From: Candidula unifasciata
Taxonomy: Eukaryota > Mollusca > Gastropoda > Stylommatophora > Geomitridae
Length of the DNA stretch: 64,000 nucleotides
Assembly: GCA_905116865.2 (NCBI GenBank)
Contig: CAJHNH020008547.1
Location: 734,743 to 798,742, forward strand
Reading direction: 5' to 3'
The notes beneath the pieces were generated by a model. It saw only the letters and a list, made by a program, of their open reading frames with translations, was not told where the DNA came from and made no database searches. A program made the position numbers and the translations under genes. Each line of letters opens with the position of its first letter. Position 1 is the first letter of the stretch. Of the stretch, positions 1 to 12,300 are shown one piece after another.

Positions 1-190
1 TCTATTTTTTGTTGGGATGGTGATGTGGTTTTTCTAGGCAAATTTTCTGTTTAGTAGTTTGCCATTTCTTTCTTAGTGGTCAGCTTTTGGTACCACAGTT
101 GAAACCAATGCAAGACAAATCGCCCGCAGCTTGGATCACATCTGGCATCCCAAGCTCGTTTGCAGTGCCTGTCTAAGCCACAAAAGCCAA
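1..190 (-). repeat. SINE-A copy, tRNA-derived SINE (partial)
   Basis: This is one of at least six copies in the window of a roughly 220-bp family, here called SINE-A. In the sense direction the family starts with a tRNA-like head (a 'TGGCTTAGG' A-box region and a 'GGGTTCGATCC' B-box in the better copies). It continues with a body containing 'CCTAGAAAAACCACAACAGCC' split by substitutions and ends near 'GTTCTGCAACACC'. This copy is in antisense orientation and its 3' end is cut by the window edge. Confidence 0.65.
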
Positions 191-844
191 CATTTCTCAG
201 TATACACTGTTAACACGGTTTACAGGCCAGAGGATCTAGCATATGGCTCAGCCTATCTCTGCAGAATGGCTGGTCACCCACAGAGAACATCGCACACAAC
301 AATCAACTCCTGAGCTCCAATGGTGGCCCTAACAGATCTCCACAGTTTTGAAAAAATCACCTCCGTGAAAGTTCTACATCCTCAAAGACCTGGGATTAAC
401 ATGCGGCTGCATTCAACAATCAGCAATTGAAACATCATCATGTGCAACGTGGATAAGTATGGGCTGTCATGTTTCATCATCTCACACACACACACTCATC
501 AGAATCATGGATCCTAATTATTTTCTCGTCTTGCTCCTTTCATATGGCCAAGCCGTTCAGGTATATTTGTTTTTCTTTGCCTTTCTCTTGATCTCTGTCC
601 ATCAGTTTTGCCAGTCATTACTATGTTTTCAAGTTCATTCTCTTAACATATCAGAAAAACGCTGTCAATGTCTAAATTTTTAATCAGTTTACAACTTGCA
701 TCTGTCCCAAGTAAAACTGTTGTCTAAAAATAACACTGTTTCTTATTCTTTGCTTCATTTAAAAAAAACAAAGTAAGTTGTCTTACTTACTGATCATGTC
801 TCATCTGCATATAACAACACAGGTTATATATAGCACTTAAATGC
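191..844. other. No gene recognised
   Basis: I see AT-rich sequence with short open frames of no recognisable family, and no convincing repeat structure or splice-bounded coding segment. Confidence 0.4.
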
Positions 845-852
845 ACTTTTCC

Positions 853-1272
853 TTATTGGTGAGTGTATTTTCACACCAAATGAAGCATTTAAACACACTT
901 TTGCTCACTGCAGTTTATGTCTTATTGGTGAGTGTTTTTTCACACCAAATGAAGCATTTAAACACACTTTTGCTCACTGCAGTTGATGTTGTATTGGTGA
1001 GTGTTTTTTCACACAAAATGAAGCATTTAAACACACTTTTGCTCACTGCAGTTTATGTCGTATTGGTGAGTGTATTTTCACACCAAATGAATCATTTAAA
1101 CACACTTTTGCTCACTGCAGTTGATGTCGTATTGGTGAGTATTTTCACACAAAATGAAGCATTTAAACACACTTTTGCTCACTGCAGTTAATGTCGTATT
1201 GGTGTGTGTATTATCACACCAAATTAAGCATTTAAACACACTTTTGCTCACTGCAGTTGATGTTGTATTGGT
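853..1272. repeat. 69-bp minisatellite, about 6 copies
   Basis: The landmark TATTGGTG recurs at 854, 923, 992, 1061, 1130, 1197 and 1266, which gives a 69-bp period with one 67-bp unit. Each unit holds TCACACCAAATGAAGCATTT and then a run ending in CTCACTGCAGTT. Because 69 is a multiple of three, an open frame passes through the array. The reading frame is a by-product of the period and is not evidence of a protein. Confidence 0.9.
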
Positions 1273-1284
1273 ATCTTTTGCAAA

Positions 1285-1430
1285 TCAACTGAATGTATCT
1301 CCAAATTCTTCTTCTGACTTTGCCCCCCAAAAAGGGGGCGGTTGGCACATTGCGTTGTGGTTTACATACAACTGCTAACTTAATTTACCTTGAATAATTT
1401 CCGGTTCAGTTTTGTTCCAACGACTCATTT
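1285..1430. repeat. Fragment of dispersed repeat family G
   Basis: A purine-rich AAAAGGGGGCGGTTG segment followed by a GTTGTGGTTTACA segment resembles sequences near 16090-16170 and 18780-18860. This suggests a dispersed repeat of unknown class. Support is only the similarity between these copies. Confidence 0.35.
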
Positions 1431-1499
1431 AAAGTTAATTTGCTAGCTCATTTTGCCTCTCAAGTTAATTTGCTAGCTCATTTTTCCTCTAGCAACCAA

Positions 1500-2490
1500 G
1501 ACATATCAGAACATTGCCACAGCTGAAGTTATCTCTAACAACTGCGACATTTAATAAAAGGTGTTACAGCTAAAATTACAACTGTGACAGATGACGACAG
1601 TGATATCTGCCACAGATGGTTACCTCTAACAATTGCAACAGATGACAGTGACACCTGCCACAGCTAAAGGTACCTCTACAACTGTGACATGACATTAGTG
1701 ACATCAGCCACAGCTGAAGTTACCTCTAACAACTGTGACATGACATTAGTGACATCAGCCACAGCTGAAGTTACCTCTAACAACTGTGACATGACATTAG
1801 TGACATCAGCCACAGCTGAAGTTACCTCTAACAACTGTGACATGACATTAGTGACATCAGCCACAGCTGAAGTTACCTCTAACAACTGTGACATGACATT
1901 AGTGACATCAGCCACAGCTGAAGTTACCTCTAACAACTGTGACATGACATTAGTAACATCAGCCACAGCTAAAGGTACCTCTACAACTGTGATATGACAT
2001 TAGTAACATCAGCCACAGCTGAAGTTACCTCTAACAACTGTGACATGACATTGGTGACATCAGCCACAGCTGAAGTTACCTCTAACAACTGTGACATGAC
2101 ATTGGTGACATCAGCCACAGCTGAAGTTACCTCTAACAACTGTGACATGACATTAGTGACATCAGCCACAGCTGAAGTTACCTCTAACAACTGTGACATG
2201 ACATTAGTGACATCAGCCACAGCTGAAGTTACCTCTAACAACTGTGACATGACATTAGTGACATCAGCCACAGCTGAAGTTACCTCCAACAACTGATACA
2301 GATGACTGACATTAATGACAACTGCCACAGCTGAAGTTACCTCTAACAACTGTAATAGATGACTGACATTAGTGACATCAGCCACAGCTGAAGTTACCTC
2401 TAACAACTGTGACATCAGCTAAAGCTGAAGATACCTCTAACAACTGTGACAGATGACAGTGACATCAGCCAAAGCTGAAGATACCTCCAA
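1500..2490. repeat. 51-bp minisatellite, roughly 17 copies
   Basis: The core unit begins CATGACATTAGTGACATCAG and repeats every 51 bp (for example at 1688 and 1739). Copies in the centre are nearly identical. Copies at both edges (1500-1680 and 2290-2490) are diverged and carry small insertions, the usual pattern of an array homogenised from its middle. Since 51 is a multiple of three, both strands stay open over long stretches (a 17-residue repeat starting MTLVTSATAEV on the + strand). I do not regard either frame as a gene. Confidence 0.92.
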
Positions 2491-3129
2491 GAACCACCAG
2501 CTTATGTCACCCCCAACAATGACCAGCCCACTCTATGAATTCTTAGATCAGCTACAGAACTCTTATCACTTCTATAAATACAGTGCAGATCGCTTTAGGC
2601 GATCTTGGATATGGATTCTGTTGTCTAGAACAATTTGTTTATCTCCTGCCATTTTTCTGGCTTGAATTCTCATCTGAATAAGAACAATTTCAGATAAGAA
2701 GAACCATTTTTTGGGTCCCTGGGGAGTTCTCCTTATTAGGTCAGTATTGTATACTACTTTGCTGCCAGGAAGAGACAACATGGAGTTAAAGGATTGCAAC
2801 AAGTGTCCATTTACAAAGCAAAGAATTACTGTTGCAATACTTGAGCCACTGGGAGGATTTCTTCAGTCATACACTGTGGCATGGATGAGATTACTTGGAT
2901 GATGCTTTCTGTGAGGTTCAGAATCCTTTGTGATAAAAACAAAAGAACATGAAAATATTGCTAAAGATGGCTTACATCAATTAAATACAGATATAAACAT
3001 AAAATGATACCATCAGAGTATGGTTTAACAAATGAGAGGTATTTTATTTCAATGTCATCACTATTTCTTCATCTATATGTTCAGTCATCCTCCCATCTGG
3101 CTATCTGGCATACTGTGCCAGGTACTTGC
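2491..3129. other. No gene recognised
   Basis: Only short open frames without family similarity are present. A short Met-rich frame on the - strand near 2572-2802 has no supporting splice sites or recognisable domain. Confidence 0.4.
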
Positions 3130-3136
3130 TGCATTT

Positions 3137-3475
3137 GTCAGTGTATAAGACACACTTTTTTGTTCTTAAAATGAGGCTGTTTTTTACTCAACTAAAATAG
3201 ACCTAAACCTACCACTATTTTTCAGTTGCCTGCATTCTAGTTTCTTTCCTTCCAAAATCTTAAAATGCTCTGCGTTCAAATGGTAACGATGCGACCTATA
3301 AATGAGACAGGGAATGACGGAAATGCGTGACTGGAATCCCCCTAACATTTTGTAGGTAGTAGTATTTAATTTCATCATTCCAGAGTGGTGTCTGATTTAA
3401 AAAAAATTGTGTTTAGTATTTGGGACATGTCTTCCACAAGGGAGCATCTTATACATCAACAATTACAGTATTTTC
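3137..3475. mobile_element. Candidate MITE with TGTATAAGA terminal repeats
   Basis: The left end reads GTCAGTGTATAAGACACAC. The reverse complement of the right end reads GTTGATGTATAAGATGC, so an imperfect terminal inverted repeat of about 18 bp bounds a 340-bp noncoding segment. Ends built around 'GTATAAGACGCAC' are typical of small pogo/Tigger-like elements, but I could not find a clean target duplication, so the class is tentative. Confidence 0.4.
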
Positions 3476-3768
3476 TGTGAGGCCTCAGTAATGCAGTGAC
3501 TATCACATTTTTTCTTCTTCTCCTTCCGTTCCCGTGAAATAGATGATTTATATCTGCAATGTTGTCTCTAGCATGAACTTCACTGTCTGTTGTAATTCAA
3601 TCAGCTACTCGCAAAGTTTGGCTTGCACCGGTGTTTCTCTAGGCCAAAAGTTTTGCCTTGATATGTTGTATGTGAGACAGTCTTGTGCCCTGTTCTAAGG
3701 CGTAGAATAATGATTTGCTTTGGTCTGTCCATTATATGGTAATCGTCTTTTGCCAGTTTTGGTGGCTT

Positions 3769-4970
3769 TCAGATTGATCTGATTATTCTCTTCTTCTGTT
3801 GATAAGAGATCGGTATGTCAGGTTGTTCTTCATTTGCACCTTCCTTAGCTAGTTTACCAGCTCTTTCTGGGAACTCCACAATGGGATAGTATCCATTGCA
3901 TAGCTTGTGCCTTACACCGGCCGTCCAGTCCAGAGAGTAGTTTCCGTATACCAAGTAATTTTCCAGATTTGAGTGCCTGAAGTACCTCTCATGCATCTGT
4001 CAGGAATACCACGGGTTCTGAAATATGACATATATTTAGCAGTTTTCTATGCTGCTATTTTGATGGCTTGGAGTTCTGCATCATAGTTGTGACAGTGCTT
4101 TTATGTATTTATTTTGCCTGTATATCTGGTATTGTTTGGATGGTCAATGTACACACTCCTGCTCCTCTATTTCTGCTTGCATTTTATGCTGACCCATTCA
4201 TGTAGACACGATCCCAAAGATCAATTAGACTAAGGGTGGCTGTTTTACACTGCACAATGTTTTGTTCTTCCTTGTCGAATACTCCTTTCACTTCTGTCTG
4301 GATGTGTATCGGCAACATATAATCCTCTCTCCAGGAGGTCTGATCTGGAATAGCATTTAAGGGGCTATCAGTTGTTTGACTGCAGAGCCGTTTGGCCTGG
4401 CGGATAAAACTACTACTTTTTAGTCACCCCATTGCTAGATTTTTGAATTTTTTTTCATAGGGTGTTCAGGCATGTTGAGAAACTTTTCCACTTGTATCAG
4501 TATCTTGTTCTCTGCATTCTGTCGGTCATCGCCAACTTCTCCATCACAGCTTTAAGTGTTGATTTAATCCCGCCTGTTATGACTCTGACAGCTTGATTTT
4601 GCACCTTTTGTATGGTGGTCTTTTATGCTGAACTCCATGCAATTAACCTGTATTCAAGGTGTGGTAGTACACTTTGTTGACAACCTTTCCAAAGTATTTT
4701 CCCATTAGCACCCTATGTTGTTCTAGTTTTCTCAGGACAGCTATCTTCCTTTTGGCTTTAATTGCTGCCTTGATGTGTTTTCTTATGTTAACCTATCATC
4801 AAATGTGACTGCGAGGTATGTGGGCTCCTTATCCTCTCTAAGTGCGACATCAAAGCCGAACGGCTTTGGTACTGGCTGCCACTGCATAGTGTGCAATATG
4901 TACACATATAAATTTGGGGTGCAGACATCTATATTTCTATCAATTGTGAGGAAAGATACTGAGTTCAACC
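3769..4970 (-). pseudogene. Decayed non-LTR retrotransposon: RT C-terminus and RNase H
   Basis: Read on the - strand, three pieces in different frames line up in the order expected for a LINE ORF2 C-terminus. First comes a reverse-transcriptase thumb-like piece with 'TYLAVTFDDRLT' (4783-4968). Next is a frameshifted stretch around 4560-4780 that reads like the 'RKLEQHRVLMGK' and 'EYRLIAWSSA' region. Last is an RNase H segment with a 'YDAELQAI'-like trace near 4085 and 'AGKLAKEGANEEQPD' (3769-3996). Jockey/I-type LINEs carry RNase H after the RT. Multiple stops and frameshifts mean this copy is dead. It may extend further 5' unrecognised. Confidence 0.7.
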
Positions 4971-5095
4971 ATAAGGTTGTTTATACTGGTCACCCCATCG
5001 GATACAAAAGTAACCTGATGTCCAGACAGAGTAGAGTGACATCAAAGCCGAACAGCTTTGGTACTGGTTGCAACTGCATAGTGTGTAATATATAA

Positions 5096-5345
5096 AAAAG
5101 TAAAGTAACATTTTCCACGCCTTTCAGGCATATTTGGTATATAGGGCTAGACCTATATTGAGTGATGATGTCAGCATTATGCCGGCCGCCTTTACTTCCC
5201 AGGACTTTACCCAGGACCTGAAAAAGGCTAGATCGACTTGGGAGCCAAGGTTTTTTTTTTTAAAGTCCAGCTCCACCAGGTAGTAAACCCACGATATTCT
5301 AATCCACAGGCAAACGTCTGGTTGCTCCGGCTCGGCGACTTCCTA
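5096..5345 (-). repeat. SINE-C copy (tRNA-derived)
   Basis: This family has a tRNA-like head (here near 5260-5345, antisense) and a body with 'AGGGCTAGACCTATATT' and 'TTTCCACGCCTTT'. Related copies or fragments occur near 15905, 17240, 18555, 19300, 20090, 26165, 36790, 41590 and 52100. This copy is oriented antisense and lies end to end with a SINE-A copy. Confidence 0.65.
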
Positions 5346-5354
5346 GTGTGTAAT

Positions 5355-5574
5355 ACATAGTTGCGTATCCTTTACAGGACATTGCAGAACCAACCCTAGC
5401 ATTTTTTGGCTGTTGTGGTTTTCCTAGGCATGTTTAGGTCCAATAGTTTGCTACTGCTTTCTGGACGGTCAACTTCTCTATACCACTGTTGAAGCCAACG
5501 CAAGGCCCGCAGCTGGGATCTAACCCGGCATTACGAAGCGCATTCCTAAAGACTAAGCCACAGACGCCCAAAAA
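5355..5574 (-). repeat. SINE-A copy
   Basis: Antisense copy of SINE-A, nearly full length. It runs from 'TTTACAGGACATTGCAGAAC' through the B-box complement 'GGGATCTAACCC' to the A-box complement 'CTAAGCCACAGACGCC'. A poly-A tract follows the head. Confidence 0.75.
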
Positions 5575-5995
5575 AAAAAAACAGAAATCAATCAATCAAT
5601 CAATCTTCAATCAATCCTAAATGTAACTAGAAGAAGAAGGATCAGAAATGACAATATCAGGAGAGAAGCTGGGATGGAACCAGTACTAAACTACTGTCAG
5701 TCCTATTTTTGACATCATTCAAATAGCACCAGAAGCCTAATGATATGTTACAAAAGATAAGAAACATGATATATTACAACAGATAAGATACATTAAATAG
5801 CAACAGAAGCCTAATGACATATTACAATAAACAAGATAAACAGCAAAATGGGGATTTCCAACTTGAACCAAAAAAAAAAAAATCCTAAGGTGAACCTATT
5901 TCTTCTGTGGTTGAACGGGAAGCGGCAGACAGGGTTTGAACAATGAACAAAAAATGGATGTGGGAAAGATCTGACAGATGACTTTGCTTGATAGT
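5575..5995. other. No gene recognised; short (ATCA)n tract
   Basis: The stretch holds a short ATCA microsatellite near 5588-5610 and a loosely repeated 'AACAGATAAGA' motif near 5750-5840. No coding segment is recognised. Confidence 0.4.
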
Positions 5996-7062
5996 CTGTG
6001 TAGCACTGCCATGTACACCTCCATAAACAAGTGCTGTGTAGCACTGCCATGTACACCTCCATAAACAAGTGCTGTGTAGCACTGCCATGTACACCTCCAT
6101 AAACAAGTGCTGTGTAGCACTGCCATGTACACCTCCATAAACAAGTGCTGTGCAGCCTCCATGTACACCTCCATAAACAAGTGCTGTGTAGCACTGCCAT
6201 GTACACCTCCATAAACAAGTGCTGTGCAGCACTATGTAACCTCCATAAACAAGTGCTGTGTAGCACTGCCATGTATGTACACCTCCATAAACAAGTGCTG
6301 TGCAGCACTGCCATGTACACCTCCATAAACAAGTGCTGTGCAGCACTGCCATGTACACCTCCATAAACAAGTGCTGTGTAGCACTGCCATGTACACCTCC
6401 ATAAACAAGTGCTGTGCAGCACTGCCATGTACACCTCCATAAACAAGTGCTGTGTAGCACTGCCATGTACACCTCCATAAACAATGTTGCTGTGCAGCAC
6501 TTAGTACACCTCCATAAACAAGTGCTGTGCAGCACTGCCATGTACACCTCCATAAACAAGTGCCTGTGCAGCACTGCCATGTACACCTCCATAAACAAGT
6601 GCTTGTAGACTGCCATGTACAACCTCCATAAAACAAGTGCTGTGCAGCACTGCCATGTACACCTCCATAAAGAAGTGCTGTGCAGCAATGTACACCTCCA
6701 TAAACAAGTGCTGTGCAGGTGCCATGTACACCTCCATAAACAAGTGCTGTGTAGCACTGCCATTATGTACACCTCCATAAACAAGTGCTGTGTAGCACTG
6801 CCATGTAAACCTCCATAACAAGTGCTGTGCAGCACTGCCATGTACAATAAACAAGTGCTGTGCAGCACTGCCATGTACACCTCCATAAACAAGTGCTGTG
6901 CAGCACTGCCATGTACACCTCCATAAACAAGTGCTGTGTAGCACTGCCATGTATGTACACCTCCATAAACAAGTGCTGTGCAGCACTTCCATGTACACCT
7001 CCATAAACAAGTGCTGTGCAGCACTGCCATGTACACCTCCATAAACAAGTGCTGTGCAGCTT
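5996..7062. repeat. 38-bp minisatellite, about 28 copies, with internal palindrome
   Basis: The unit contains TGCCATGTACACCTCCATAA and then ACAAGTGCTGTG; TAGCACTGCC recurs at 6001 and 6039, which gives a 38-bp period. The junction between units reads AGTGCTGTGCAGCACT or AGTGCTGTGTAGCACT, both able to pair into a short hairpin. Several units between 6480 and 6850 carry 1-8 bp indels. Long open frames on the - strand (up to 387 codons) are repeat translations. The 38-bp period cycles through all three frames, which explains the repeating MEVYMAVLHSTCLWRCTW pattern. Confidence 0.93.
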
Positions 7063-7199
7063 AGAAATTACCATGTTATTAAAGGTACATTTCCCCATTA
7101 GTTATTAATGAAATGAGATAAACACCAAGCAGCATTTACTTAGCATTTTCGTTTTGATATAACCCGTTGGGTAGATCAAAAGATCAACACTTAGAAAAG

Positions 7200-7465
7200 C
7201 CACAATGAAGAGTCAGGACAACTACATCAAAAGACAACAGATCAAATGGTTCAGACATGTGTCAAGTCTATCTCCAGGTAGCGCACCAATGACAGGCCTG
7301 TCACTCAGACATAACAGAAGCAAGGATAGAGGGTTCATGCAAGCGATGGAGAGATGTAATATCCGAGGCCATAAATACCAGCACATACTAAGGTTAGCAC
7401 CCGATGCCTCATCAAAACCTAATGCTGAAAGGCAGAACAGGACCGGAGAAGAAGAAGAAAAGATG
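7200..7465 (+). repeat. LINE 3'-end fragment
   Basis: A + strand frame reading 'YIKRQQIKWFRHV' matches the segment just after the RT domain in the other LINEs of this window (compare '[11 protein letters not shown]' at 12230). The frame runs to a (GAA)n tail around 7448-7460. The same 3' end appears in antisense at 25870-25990. It is a 5'-truncated copy. Confidence 0.6.
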
Positions 7466-7859
7466 GTTACATTTTGCAGCTAAGTGTCCTATAAGATAAG
7501 TTGGCCGGTTCCACACCAACTAATTCCAACCTGCTGCCCCTAAAAATATGCATGGTAGATTACTGTGTGAGGAGTTTGTGTTTTCTCTGTGTGGTTCTAT
7601 CCACTTTTCTTTTTGTCGACTCAGAAATATCCGGTTGTAGCCTAGAGGCATGGTTTTTATGTATTTGTCTTGCCCTTCTTGGGGTTCAACCACTATTTAT
7701 CTATCTCTTTCTTTCCTTCCACCTACCTCCCACGTTCTGCTGTAAAAAATCTCACGGGCAGTTTGGTTTGGCTGCATTCTCACTAGATGGCTGAAGCTTT
7801 CACTCTTTGTCAATATATTTCAGACACAGTTTTATTCCAACTTTCTCTCTAATGCCAGT
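7466..7859. other. No gene recognised
   Basis: Pyrimidine-rich sequence with a 97-codon open frame that has hydrophobic stretches. There is no recognisable family and no supporting splice sites. Confidence 0.35.
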
Positions 7860-7864
7860 ATTCA

Positions 7865-8115
7865 TAACCCTGTACCCTGCTGGCCGAACAGTTAGAACGC
7901 TGGGTTCTTATGCGGAAGACCCGGGTTTCAATGCTCGTTGAGGCTAGGGATTTCTTTTGTAGGGGCAAAATAAAATACCTGCACAGTCGTGGAGACAGCA
8001 CTAGCCACGCGGACTTAAATCCTTCGGCTCAAAAGACTTCCCTGCCTTCACCGCAGAAGTGGTATACAAAGGCAGTTTTGGGTGTCTAAGCAGTGGTTCT
8101 AGCTGGTAGGTGATC
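7865..8115 (+). repeat. tRNA-derived SINE
   Basis: A tRNA-like head ('CTGGCCGAACAGTTAGAACG' followed by 'GACCCGGGTTTCAATGC') precedes a body that includes 'CAGTCGTGGAGACAGCACTA'. Part of that body recurs in the opposite orientation at about 8340-8420. The pol III box arrangement supports a SINE over a true tRNA gene. Confidence 0.55.
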
Positions 8116-8489
8116 ACATCTGCCTTCTGTACTCTGGCTTCCATCTCCCTATTGAGTCTGCTTTCTTCTTTAAATATGCTTTATAGATCCCATAACTGAT
8201 GTTTTCCTGCGTAGTACAAATTGACATCTCTTTTTCTTTTTTATGACAATTAAATCATACCAACTGAAAAAACCAACAACTTCCTATTACTGCAAGTTAC
8301 AACTTTTCGGTGTACGCAGATGGGGGAGAGGGGGAAATTTCAGCCACAGGATCTAGGGCAGCATGGCTAGTGCTGTCGCCATGGACTGTGCAAGTTAGGA
8401 TTTCATTTTTGCCCCCAACAGAAAAGAATCTACAACCTTACTGAAGATCAGAACCTGGCTTTCCTGTATTGTGACCTGTGAGCTGCAGC

Positions 8490-8580
8490 CAATTCTGAAA
8501 AATAAAAACAGCTGTAGGCAATTTTGTAGCTCACTGCTTTGAGTTGCTTTGACAACTGTACAAGTATTGTAAAGTTCAGA
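8490..8580. repeat. 85-bp intronic duplicate (copy 1)
   Basis: The segment containing 'CAATTTTGTAGCTCACTGC' and 'CTGTACAAGTATTGTAAAG' is about 95% identical to 10330-10416 in the same orientation. Both copies flank exons of the unnamed - strand gene. The duplicated block may be a short dispersed repeat or a local segmental duplication. Confidence 0.7.
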
Positions 8581-8689
8581 AAGCAAATCATTGTGCTCCT
8601 AACTGTTTGGCCAGCATTCATCATTCAAATATCTACATAAATGAAACTAATTTAATCATTCTGAGGTTGAATTTGAAAGAAGCACTCAC

Positions 8690-8835
8690 CAATTTCTGAT
8701 TTCTGACAAAAGAGATACATCTTCTCTATCTAGGATATCATCAATGGAACGCTTTAAAGCCTTGAAGTTCTCCTCAATGTTGGTTCTCTCAGCTGAAAGT
8801 GCCTTTCCGCCTGAGGGAATGGAACTGATGGCTTG
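8690..8835 (-). CDS. Unidentified gene, exon e (146 bp)
   Basis: Acceptor TTTCCTCTACAG and donor GTGAGT bound 48 codons plus two bases. It starts [17 protein letters not shown] and ends LLSEIRN. The following exon must begin in phase 2. The nearest downstream AG (about 8500) would create a stop, so the next exon is further away or outside recognition. Confidence 0.72.
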
Positions 8836-9309
8836 CTGTAGAGGAAACAACAGAGTGAGAAAACAGTATAGTTCAATTAGCATACCAGTAGTCTTCTTCT
8901 TTATGTTTACCGACTAAAACTCAGCGGAAAGTTCTGGTTGTTTGTCTACTTCTGGACTTTTAGTATTGTTCCAGAACTTGTGTTTTGCATCCACATCAGT
9001 TTGACAGATCTGGCTTATTTGTATGCAGATTTTGTGTTTCTTGCCTCTCAGGCAGATGGCTAATTAGTTGACTCTTACAGCATGCTTGTTCAGGAGGCAG
9101 TGGGTCATTGATTTCATCTAACCACTTTTGTACTTATGTATTTTAGTATTAGGCAATATATAAATTATTTTCTACAACGCCATCAATGTATTATATATAT
9201 ATATATATATATATATACCACATACACACATATATATATATGTGATATGGTGTGTGGTGTGTTGTATGTATATATATATATATATGTACATACACACACA
9301 CACACACAC

Positions 9310-9389
<80 letters not shown>

Positions 9390-12300
9390 TATATATATAT
9401 TATATATATGTATATTATATACTGTCTTGAATCAGCTACTGCAATATCCAACCAATTATACTGTCACAAATCAGCTGCTGCAACATCCAACCAATCATGA
9501 ATCAGCTGCTGCTATTTCCAACCAATCATGAATCAGCTGCTGCAACATCCAACCAATCCTGAATCAGCTGCTGCAACATCCAACCAATCATGAATCAGCT
9601 GCTCTAACATCCAACCAATCATAGATCAGCTGTTGCAACATCCAACCAATCATGAATAAGCTCTTGCATAATCCAACCAATGATGAATCAGCTATTGCAA
9701 CATCCAACCAATTATGAATCAGCCGCTGCAACATCCAACCAATCGTGAATCAGCTGCTGCAACATCCAACCAATCATGAATCAGCTGCTGCAACATACAA
9801 CTAATCATGAATCAGCTGCTGCAATATCCAACCAATCATGAATCAGCTGCTGCAACATACAACTAATCATGAATCAGCTGCTGCAATTTCCAACCAATCA
9901 TACTGTCATGAATCAGCTGCTGCAACCAATCATGAAGACATCTACAAGGATTTGAGCTGATTGAGGACCTGCTCCTATACTCCTCTGGGAGATAAAAAAC
10001 TAAATGTTAAAAAAAAAAAAAAAAAAAAAACTATGAAATCTTTTTATGTTTCTAAAGAACAACTCACATACAACACTGCCAGCTGATGAGGCAAATACTT
10101 GTGACCTGTGTAAATGACATCTTGATGAATCTGTCTAGTTAAGCCCAGTACATGATGAAGATGTGATGTCTGTAAAAGATAATCTAGGAAAACAAAATGC
10201 AAAATTAATTTCCTCACTGCATATGTAAAGAAAATTAGTACCAAATGCAAGAAAGGATATTTTCATGATAATGATATATTGTGGCTTTAGAAATGTGAAC
10301 AGGTGAACAATTCTGAAATAATTGGGTTTAAAAAAAAACAGCTGCAGGCAATTTTGTAGCTTACTGCTTTGAGTTGCTTTGACAACTGTACAAGTATTGT
10401 AAAGTTTAGAAAGCAAAACGGCAAACTACTGATCATAAATTGTTTAGTAAAACCCATATAAAAACAAATATGCAGAAAGGTTACTTAAAAGTTTGGTAAA
10501 CAAATTTGCAACATGAAACACGACAACAGTTCCCCTAGTTCTTACATGCCTTAACCTTTTATAAGGCTACATCTAATACCGTCTTGGCCCAGATGCACTA
10601 TCTACTGGTTTTTCCAGCATAAACTCTAAATCAGTCACCTGTACTATCTCCTCTTATATCCTATTCCTAGTTGTTTTAGCAAGATCATCAACTCTTTCGG
10701 GCCCCAGCAAGGCTGTGTGTGTTAAATAAGAAGTTCCTATTTGATCAAACCACACAGTCTGCGTCGACTGTGTCTCCCATACATATTGATCCGTATACTG
10801 CCCTGCATTTGCTTTTACTGTTTGGAACTACCATTCAAATATGCAGGAAATGTTACTCTAACATTTTTATTTGTTTACAAGTCTTTGTTCGTGCACTCAG
10901 GAGCAAATTTTTCATGGCTAACGTCATTTGTAGACAGTGATTTTTAAAAATTTCGTCTTCAACTGGCCATGGATACAAATATCCGAACAACCACCCTCCT
11001 GATTGTCCTATCATTTTGTTTGTCTGTTCTACAGATCTCTTCAGGAAAGCCTCCCCCTTCTCACTGCCTGTTGTCAAGCCCTGGCCGTTTTCACAGTTTC
11101 ACTGGTTTCAGTCCTAGTCCTCTTATTTTCTCAAATTATAACGTTTGTTACTCAAACAGCTTCTTCTAAAACATCCCATCTCTTATGTTACGATTTTGTA
11201 CTCATTTAATTTATTAACTACCAGTGTAAAAAGTTGCACAGATGCCCTTTTCACCCTAAGACAACTTAGTGAAAAGGCAATAGAATATAACAAACAACTC
11301 AATATAGCATTCATTGACCAAGAAAAAGCCTTTGACAGGGTAGACAGGAACAAACTATGGAATATATTGAACGACTATGGAGTACATGGTCAGCTACTAG
11401 ACAACATCAGATCTCTGTACCAAACAAGCTCAAGCGTAGTTAGAACAAATGTTGGTGTGACAGACGAATTCATACTAAGAACAGGAGTAAGACAGGGTTG
11501 TGTACTATCACCACTACTATTCAATATATACATGGACAGAATAACAACAGCAGCAAACCATGTAATGATAAGCGAACTGTTAACTACACCAAGCAGTGAG
11601 ACTGAGTTAGAGATCATTATAATGAAAACATACATGCCAATCCTGAAGAAGTACATCCCCAACTGAACGAAATACTTTTCGCAGACGACCAAAGCATAAT
11701 ACATGAAAACGAAAAAGAACTTCAGATCCACGTAAATGCGCTACACACAGTCTGCAACGAATATAACATGAAGATCAGCATCACCAAAACATAAATTCTG
11801 AAATAAGTAGAACACCTAATATACTAACTATTCAAGTTAACAACGAACAACTCAAACAAATGCAGCAATTTCAATACTTGGGGAGCATCTTCACAGATGA
11901 TGAAGAATTGATAGGGAACTTGAGGCAAGATGTCAAAAGGCGAACGCAGTAACTTACCACCAACTCTCCCCACTGCTAAAACACCCAAGCATCACTATGG
12001 CACTAAAACGACAACTGATAAATTGCATGTTTATACCAACCCTCTGCTACCAATGCCAAACCTGGTCCCTAACAAGAGCACAGGAAAAAAAAGATCACGA
12101 CGTGCGAAATGAGATGCTTACGTAAGGCTTCCAATGTCACAAGGAGAGACAGAGTTCGAAACGAGAACATTAGAGCAATTGTAGGAACCACACCATGCCT
12201 GCAATACATAAAGAAGCAACAAATAGAGTGGTTTGGCCACTTGATGCGAATGCAAACCGACCAACTGCCTCTACGAGCTTACAACGAACAGCACTACTGC

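Noticed and set aside
5885..7048. Several - strand frames of 94-387 codons
   Set aside because: They follow the 38-bp tandem repeat through all three frames and have no independent coding signal.
9425..9945. CRISPR-like regular direct repeats
   Set aside because: Units of 31 bp abut with no unique spacers, and the context is eukaryotic; it is a minisatellite.
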